A stretch of 24,813 bases of DNA from a virus, in IMG/VR virus record IMGVR_UViG_3300034102_003360, positions 1 through 24,813 of that record, one strand, 5' to 3'. The notes below the pieces were generated by a model. It was not told where the DNA came from. It saw only the letters and a program-made list of their open reading frames with translations, and ran no database searches. The stretch's first letter is position 1, and each line of letters begins with the position of its first letter. Made by a program: the position numbers and the translations under genes. This document shows positions 19,424 through 24,813 of the stretch, piece by piece.

Positions 19424-21999
19424 TAATAGATAATTCTTTCACGTGGTGGACAGGTGTCGTAGAGGATAGAGACGATCCTGAAAAATTAGGTAGATGTAGA
19501 GTACGAATATTTGGGTATCATACTGCAGATACAAATTTATTACCTACATCAGATTTACCATGGGCTATTCCTTTACAATCTATTACATCGGCAGCAACTT
19601 CTGGTTTAGGACATACCCCTGTAGGTATCGTTCCTGGTACATGGGTTATGGGATGGTTCTTAGATGGTGAAGAGGCGCAGAGACCTTTAATATTAGGAAC
19701 TATTGCAGGCAAACCTATTACTTCTGCAGATGCCGTTAAAAAATTAGCTCAACAAGAAATAGAAGTTGGTTTTTTTAAAGCATCGGATGGAAAGGTAATT
19801 CGAGACGAAAATAATAATCCTATTGTTGTACCTACAAATACGACGAGCGGAATAACTGCACTACCGCCTTTAAGTGTGAATGATATAGAAATATTATTTA
19901 AAGCTATTGCAGTATCTTTATCTAATAATAATATTAGTACAGAAAGCACTACAGGCAATTTAGGCAAATATCAAATTAGTGTTTCTAGATTAATGGAATT
20001 GGGATATATTAATAGACAACGAGAAGATTCTATCCCCGAAGAATGGGCAAATTTTGCAGAAAATTGGACCGGGCAAAACGGCATAAAAACAAAGGCAATG
20101 TTTTTAGCAAATGAGAACGAACAAGAAATAGCTATGTTTGCTTCTATTAAAGAACATTATAATACTTTAATACGACTAGAAAAAATAACAGAAACGGATA
20201 ATTATAGAAACGTTGCGGGATTATTAACTGTTGCTCATGTCATGGGTGTTAATAATGCGGACAAATTAAATAAGAAAACTGAAACAGGAGTAAGAGCTAA
20301 AGATTATTTTGTACTAGGAAATAGTGCTTTGGGTGGAATAGAAACTGATTTTGTAAAATCTTTAGATAGTGCAGGTAATTATTTGCCATCGGTCAATGAT
20401 AATTCAAATGTATTAAATAACGATGAACTAAGAAAATTGCAAGGGTTCCAAGATCCAAATAAAAAATATCCTAAAATAGAATATGCAAATGTTAGTGATA
20501 TTAATAAATTAGCAGTAGGTGATACGTCTCACCTGTCTCTTTTAATAAAAGAAAATAAAAGAATAGATAAAATCCCAATTACAGGAACTCCTAAGACATG
20601 GGATGAACCTTCATCTGCGTATGGTGCAGTATATCCGTACAATCAGGTTATAGAAACAGAAGCGGGACACGTAATAGAATTAGATAGTACTCCGGGCGCA
20701 GAAAGAATACAAGTATTTCATAAAAGCGGAACTTATATAGAGGTAGATGTTAATGGTACAATGGTTAGAAAAACCGTTGGCGATAATTATGAGATATTAG
20801 ATAGAAATAATTTTACATATATTAAAGGTGCCCACAATTTAACCGTTGAAGGGCAAACCAATATTTTTGTCAAGGATGATGCAAAGATAGAAGTGGATGG
20901 CGATTTATCTGTAGTTGGGCACGGTAAAACATCTGTTGCTACAGCAGGAACCGCATCTGTTGTTGCTGAAAATTTTATTGTATCCGCCGATAAAAGTATT
21001 ACGATGGTTACGAATGGAGACTTTAATATACAGGGTAAAGATATTAATCTGTATGCTAAAGGTGGTTCTATGACACAAAAAGCATCTGGCGATATTTCTA
21101 TGGAGTCGGGAACAACAGGTACATTTAGTATAAAAGGTGGATTGGCATTATTATTAGATGCAGCAATAGTTAAAACTAAAATGGGTGCCAATAGAGTAAG
21201 AGAAATTGCATACGCAGTATTACCAAGACCATCTAGTAAAACTCCGGATAATACTGAAGTACCAGTATTGCCAAGAGAAATATTAGCCAAGTCTAATTAC
21301 TTATTTGATTCTAATGAAGATAATGCTAGCACATATCAACAGCTATTAGAAAAATCTGGATTAATTAATAGCAAAATGAGGACTAAAATTTCCACTACAG
21401 ATTCAACTTCTCAAAATTCTAGTAGTACGGGCAATCCCGAATTAATTGTAAATTCGGATCTTAACGAAATAAGACAATTTAAATATTTTCCAAGATCATT
21501 TATATTATCCAAAAAAGAAAATAGAATATTTACACTTGGGGATATGTTACAAGATGGCGGTTTAACAGCGCAACGAGGATTAACAGAACAGCAAATTGTT
21601 TATAATTTAAAACAACTAGTAGTTAATTGTTTAGATCCTATTAAAGCCAAATATCCAGATATGAAAATAACCAGTGGCTTTAGATCTAGTACTTCTCAAG
21701 TATTCGGAAGTATATCCGAGAAAAGCGATCATGGATTGGGTGCAGCTGCAGATATTAAATTTACTAATACAGATAAACGAGAATATAAAGCAATTGCAGA
21801 ATGGATCGTAGCAAATGTTCCACACCGACAGATAATATTAGAATATTACTTTCAACCCGGAAGTAGTAAATTAAAATCTGCTTGGATTCATGTATCATTT
21901 TTAACATATGATGGATCTTTGGTAAAATCTTCATATCCTAACGTACAAACATTCGTTAACCATCAGTCTAAATATACTAAATTGGTTAACTTGGCATAA
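19420..21999 (+). CDS. gp5: gp5-like baseplate hub spike with lysozyme-like and M15 peptidase domains
   Basis: An 859-residue spike protein (T4 gp5, 575 aa). Residues 8-100 form the OB-fold (TWWTGVVEDRDDPEKLGRCR, then VPGTWVMGWFLDGEEAQRPL). Residues about 150-300 resemble a lysozyme/transglycosylase module: E175 in TESTTGNLGKYQISVSRLME, with later W216 and QEIAMF. Residues about 395-600 are the triple beta-helix stem, with short strand repeats such as GDLSVVG, GDFNIQGKDINLYAKG and GDISMESG. Residues about 700-859 look like an M15 peptidase: ITSGFRSS, SDHGLGAAADIKF (H771, D778), E808 and WIHVS (H824) as zinc and catalytic candidates. It would pierce and locally digest peptidoglycan at infection. 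OB and stem are confident; the enzyme domains are likely. Confidence 0.88.
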   Translation: MIIDNSFTWWTGVVEDRDDPEKLGRCRVRIFGYHTADTNLLPTSDLPWAIPLQSITSAATSGLGHTPVGIVPGTWVMGWFLDGEEAQRPLILGTIAGKPITSADAVKKLAQQEIEVGFFKASDGKVIRDENNNPIVVPTNTTSGITALPPLSVNDIEILFKAIAVSLSNNNISTESTTGNLGKYQISVSRLMELGYINRQREDSIPEEWANFAENWTGQNGIKTKAMFLANENEQEIAMFASIKEHYNTLIRLEKITETDNYRNVAGLLTVAHVMGVNNADKLNKKTETGVRAKDYFVLGNSALGGIETDFVKSLDSAGNYLPSVNDNSNVLNNDELRKLQGFQDPNKKYPKIEYANVSDINKLAVGDTSHLSLLIKENKRIDKIPITGTPKTWDEPSSAYGAVYPYNQVIETEAGHVIELDSTPGAERIQVFHKSGTYIEVDVNGTMVRKTVGDNYEILDRNNFTYIKGAHNLTVEGQTNIFVKDDAKIEVDGDLSVVGHGKTSVATAGTASVVAENFIVSADKSITMVTNGDFNIQGKDINLYAKGGSMTQKASGDISMESGTTGTFSIKGGLALLLDAAIVKTKMGANRVREIAYAVLPRPSSKTPDNTEVPVLPREILAKSNYLFDSNEDNASTYQQLLEKSGLINSKMRTKISTTDSTSQNSSSTGNPELIVNSDLNEIRQFKYFPRSFILSKKENRIFTLGDMLQDGGLTAQRGLTEQQIVYNLKQLVVNCLDPIKAKYPDMKITSGFRSSTSQVFGSISEKSDHGLGAAADIKFTNTDKREYKAIAEWIVANVPHRQIILEYYFQPGSSKLKSAWIHVSFLTYDGSLVKSSYPNVQTFVNHQSKYTKLVNLA

Positions 22000-22010
22000 T
22001 AAATAATCAT

Positions 22011-22409
22011 ATGGCAACCTCAAGAGATATAAAACAATTTTCAGATTTAGACCTTTCTTTTAAGGCTAATCCGTTTACTAAAGATTTATACTTAAAAACA
22101 GATGAAGATGCGGTCAAAACTGCATTAAAGCATTTATTAAGAACTAGAAATTTTGAGAGACATTTTCATCCTGAAATAGGCACACAAGTACATTCTTTAT
22201 TATTCGAACCATTTTCATCTGCAGTGAAAATTGCAATGGAAAGAACAATAAAAGAATCTATTGAGAAATTCGAGCCAAGAGTAAGATTAATTTCTGTTAA
22301 GATTACAGAAACAGCAGATGTTAATGATCTAGATGTTAATATTACTTTTACATTAAGAAATACAGAAGCACCTATAACAATTCAAACTTTAATAAGTAGA
22401 GTAAGATAA
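22011..22409 (+). CDS. gp25: gp25-like baseplate wedge protein
   Basis: A 132-residue wedge protein (T4 gp25, 132 aa) of the gpW/gp25 family, which helps initiate sheath assembly. The family core is clear: DLDLSFKANPFTKDLYLKTD, then AVKTALKHLLRTRNFERHFH, PEIGTQVHSLLFEP (the EPR-like region conserved across contractile systems is at EKFEPRVRL) and VNDLDVNITFTLRN. It starts 11 bases after gp5; no strong Shine-Dalgarno is visible (AAATAATCAT). Its stop overlaps the gp6 ATG by one base (TAATG). Confidence 0.93.
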   Translation: MATSRDIKQFSDLDLSFKANPFTKDLYLKTDEDAVKTALKHLLRTRNFERHFHPEIGTQVHSLLFEPFSSAVKIAMERTIKESIEKFEPRVRLISVKITETADVNDLDVNITFTLRNTEAPITIQTLISRVR

Positions 22410-24253
22410 TGGCTAATTACAGAATAGCAGAACTAGACTTTGATTCAATTAAAACGAATCTAAAACAATTTCTAAGCAATTACAGAGATAAAGATAATAA
22501 TCTTATTTTTAAAGATTATGATTTTGACGCATCTAGTCTTTCTATATTAATAGATCTTTTATCTTATAATACTCATTATAATGCGTATTTAGGAAATATG
22601 GTTGCGAATGAGATGTTTTTAGATTCTGCAGTTAAAAGAGAATCTGCAGTATCTATTGCTAAGCACTTAGGATATACTCCTTTATCATATAGAAGTGCTA
22701 GAGCAAAAGTAGCATTTACAGTACAAGACCCCGCAGGAAATCCATCCACATTAACATTACCTAAATTTTCACCTTTTACAACTACAATTAATGGGCAACA
22801 ATATACCTTTGTAAATCTTGATGCTGTTACAATATCACCATTAGATGGGGTATATTCTTTTGCTGATGTTGAAATTGTCGAGGGAGTTCCTTTAGTATAT
22901 TCTTATAGAGTAGATGTATCTGGTCCAAGTGAAAAATATACAATACCTAATAAGAATGTAGACACAAGTACTTTAAGAGTAACTGTTCAAAATTCATATA
23001 CAGATTTAACAACAACTACATTCACTTTAGCTGAAAATTTATCAAGTATTACCTCCACGGCAAAGGTATTTTTTATTGAAGAAAATCCTTCAGGATTTTA
23101 TGAGATATTTTTCGGGGATAATGTTATTGGAGAAAAATTAAGACCTGGAAACATAGTAACAATCGAATATCTAGTTAGTAACGGAGATTCTTGTAATGTT
23201 TCGGGTAATATAACACAGGTGTTTTCATTAGGTTCTACAGTTGGCGGTGTTGTTTTAAATAACAGCATAGTTGCAACTATAAACTCATCCGGCGGCGATG
23301 TAGGAGACACTATAGATGAAATTAAATTTAAAGCTCCTCGTTTCTTATCATCATATAATAGGGCAGTTACTTCATCAGATTATAAAGCAATAATTGAAGC
23401 CAATTACCCGTTAGTAGAATCTATTTCAGTTTGGGGAGGGGAAGATAATGATCCTCCTAAATATGGCAAGGTTATAATATCATTAAAACCGTATGATGGA
23501 TTTACTGTTAGTGACGCAATTAAAAATAATATTAAAAACAATATATTAGCAGATAAAAAAGTAATGTCAATAATTCCAGAATTTATTGATCCAAATTATC
23601 TTTATATTAATCTAGACACAAAAATTAAATTCTCATCTAAAAATTCTAGATACACAGCATCTCAAATTGAAATTTTAGTACGTTCAGAAATTGAAAATTA
23701 TTTCAAAACCGAATTACAAAAATTCAATAAAAATTTTATATATTCTAAAATGTCTAAAAAGATTGATGCCATAGATTCATCTATTATCGGAAATGTATCT
23801 ACAATAAAGGTACAAAAAAGAATTGTTCCTGTTATAGGAGCACAAAATGGGTATACAGGTTCTTCAATTATAAAATTTGCCAATAAGTTAGTTTCGGGTA
23901 GTATAACTTCTACTGCATTTTATTATACAGTAAATGGAGTAGTGTATACTGCATATTTGCAAGATAATATTACATCTGCAACAACTGGGACTTTGGATCT
24001 TTTGGATTTTTATACGAATAGTGTTTTAGTATCTTCTATAGGAACGGTTAATTATACCGCAGGAGAGATATCATTTAGCAGATTAAATCCTACAGGTTAT
24101 CTTGAAAACGCAACAGACATTAGAATATATTCTAGAATTACAGAATTAGATATTGCATCTACAAGAGATTTAATATTAGTTATAGACGATAGTAAAACGG
24201 ATACTACAACTAAAAGAACACCCGGATTATCAGTAACAGTAACAGTAGAATAA
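22409..24253 (+). CDS. gp6: gp6-like baseplate wedge protein
   Basis: A 614-residue wedge subunit (T4 gp6, 660 aa) of the gpJ/gp6 family, which dimerises into the inner baseplate ring. The N-terminus has the typical MANYRIAELDFDSIKTNLKQ, FKDYDFDASSLSILIDLLSY and NTHYNAYLGNMVANEMFLDS; RESAVSIAKHLGYTPLSYRSA follows. The central part has FYEIFFGDNVIGEKLRPGN, and FKAPRFLSSYNRAVTSSDYK marks the segment before the C-terminal domain. The C-terminus is Ser/Thr-rich beta structure. It is coupled to gp25 by a TAATG overlap, and a further gene starts one base after its stop. Confidence 0.93.
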   Translation: MANYRIAELDFDSIKTNLKQFLSNYRDKDNNLIFKDYDFDASSLSILIDLLSYNTHYNAYLGNMVANEMFLDSAVKRESAVSIAKHLGYTPLSYRSARAKVAFTVQDPAGNPSTLTLPKFSPFTTTINGQQYTFVNLDAVTISPLDGVYSFADVEIVEGVPLVYSYRVDVSGPSEKYTIPNKNVDTSTLRVTVQNSYTDLTTTTFTLAENLSSITSTAKVFFIEENPSGFYEIFFGDNVIGEKLRPGNIVTIEYLVSNGDSCNVSGNITQVFSLGSTVGGVVLNNSIVATINSSGGDVGDTIDEIKFKAPRFLSSYNRAVTSSDYKAIIEANYPLVESISVWGGEDNDPPKYGKVIISLKPYDGFTVSDAIKNNIKNNILADKKVMSIIPEFIDPNYLYINLDTKIKFSSKNSRYTASQIEILVRSEIENYFKTELQKFNKNFIYSKMSKKIDAIDSSIIGNVSTIKVQKRIVPVIGAQNGYTGSSIIKFANKLVSGSITSTAFYYTVNGVVYTAYLQDNITSATTGTLDLLDFYTNSVLVSSIGTVNYTAGEISFSRLNPTGYLENATDIRIYSRITELDIASTRDLILVIDDSKTDTTTKRTPGLSVTVTVE

Positions 24254-24254
24254 C

Positions 24255-24813
24255 ATGACAACAATTTTTGATACTGTAGAATTATCGGGGCCATTAAAAT
24301 TAAATGGTATCTCGAAAACTAATAAATTTAGAGGTAGCTTTACTGGCTGGTTTTATCCATTATTTTTAACAAGAAAAGAAGCAATACAGGAAGATATAAA
24401 CCGAGGCGGTAAGGGCATATATCAAGTAACTGAATTTTTTGATAGAGACGGTGAATTTTATACTGCAGATAGTTATGGATTTTATGGGGAATTAAAGGAC
24501 CCGTTAATATACACATTACACGTTGGCAACGGCGCAGAGAATCCTTTCTCAAAGATACAAAACAGATTATCATTATTAATCGAAAATCAATTACCAGATT
24601 TTGTACAAACAGATTATGGTATGTTTGTGACTTTCCTAAAAGCATATTATGAGTTTTTAGAACAAAATAATCAAGCACAAGAATTGCTTCAAGATATTAC
24701 TAAGTATGCAGATATTGATGAAACGTCTGAAGAAATGATTAATAAATTTTTAGAAAATTATGCTCAGGATATTTCCTCATCTAATATCGTAGATAATAAA
24801 GCTTTAGTAAAAA
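24255..24813 (+). CDS. gp7-like baseplate wedge / structural protein, 3' partial
   Basis: An open frame begins at ATG 24255, one base after the gp6 stop, and runs off the right edge (186 codons seen). The N-terminal part (LSGPLKLNGISKTNKFRGSF; GKGIYQVTEFFDRDGEFYTA) is unfamiliar. From about residue 100, RLSLLIENQLPDFVQTDYGM, FVTFLKAYYEFLEQNN and ADIDETSEEMINKFLENYA resemble a segment found in marine T4-like wedge proteins and in the later part of T4 gp7. Position after gp25-gp6 also fits gp7. The assignment stays moderate because most of the protein is outside the window. Confidence 0.62.
   Translation, partial: MTTIFDTVELSGPLKLNGISKTNKFRGSFTGWFYPLFLTRKEAIQEDINRGGKGIYQVTEFFDRDGEFYTADSYGFYGELKDPLIYTLHVGNGAENPFSKIQNRLSLLIENQLPDFVQTDYGMFVTFLKAYYEFLEQNNQAQELLQDITKYADIDETSEEMINKFLENYAQDISSSNIVDNKALVK

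Noticed and set aside
20787-21290. A 167-codon minus-strand ORF inside gp5
   Set aside because: It is antisense to the beta-helix stem of gp5, has a low-complexity composition and no expression signals; the gp5 reading is clearly real.
21998-22005. AATAAATA before gp25 as a late promoter
   Set aside because: It differs from TATAAATA at the first base and lies six bases before the ATG, which would leave no leader for ribosome binding.
1-24813. tRNA genes, CRISPR arrays, insertion sequences, integrase or lysogeny genes
   Set aside because: No cloverleaf-like sequence, regularly spaced repeats, transposase or integrase motifs were seen by eye; a computed tRNA scan could still find something I missed.

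Overview
The window is a segment of an AT-rich T4-like myovirus genome (contractile-tailed phage of the broad Tevenvirinae/marine T4-like group). This rests on recognisable T4-type proteins: DNA ligase, gp33, gp59, gp32, gp4, gp26, gp48, gp53, gp27, gp5, gp25, gp6 and the start of a gp7-like protein. Exact T4-type late promoters (TATAAATA) are also present. PhoH, an FmdB-like zinc ribbon, a MazG-like enzyme, a 2OG-Fe(II) oxygenase and a heme oxygenase/bilin reductase pair point to an aquatic, probably marine, phage. The host cannot be fixed from the window: there are no photosystem genes, and the bilin reductase resembles the PcyX type known from phages thought to infect heterotrophic bacteria rather than cyanobacteria.

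Layout, plus strand 1-11.9 kb. A 5'-truncated ATP-dependent DNA ligase comes first. A T4-type late promoter follows it and precedes two proteins of unknown function. Next is a compact four-gene nucleotide-sugar cassette: cupin isomerase-like protein, C-methyltransferase, Gfo/Idh-like oxidoreductase with an apparent CTG start, and ArnA-like UDP-glucuronate decarboxylase. Then come an FmdB-like zinc ribbon, a hairpin-containing leader, phoH and a GH19 endolysin. A tightly coupled run follows: MazG-like hydrolase, PD-(D/E)XK exonuclease, 2OG oxygenase, heme oxygenase, PcyX-like bilin reductase, gp33, gp59 and two small ORFs. Next is gp32, closed by a strong intrinsic terminator.

Layout, minus strand 16.3-11.9 kb. 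A late operon runs leftward: gp4 head-completion nuclease, an unknown conserved protein, a gp54/gp19-like tube protein, gp26, a short overlapping frame reachable by a -1 frameshift, and a gp29-like tape-measure protein. It converges on gp32 at the terminator.

Layout, plus strand 16.3-24.8 kb. A second late operon encodes the baseplate: gp48, gp53, gp27, gp5 (with two putative wall-degrading domains), gp25, gp6 and a truncated gp7-like gene. The two late operons are driven by face-to-face TATAAATA promoters only about 30 bp apart.

The most interesting points are these: the sugar cassette and its non-AUG start; the heme oxygenase-PcyX pair embedded between an Fe(II) oxygenase and late-transcription/replication genes; a canonical U UUU UUC slippery heptamer at the end of gp26 that would fuse it to a lambda gpT-like extension just before the tape-measure gene; the interlocked divergent late promoters; and a hairpin plus mini-ORF leader ahead of phoH.
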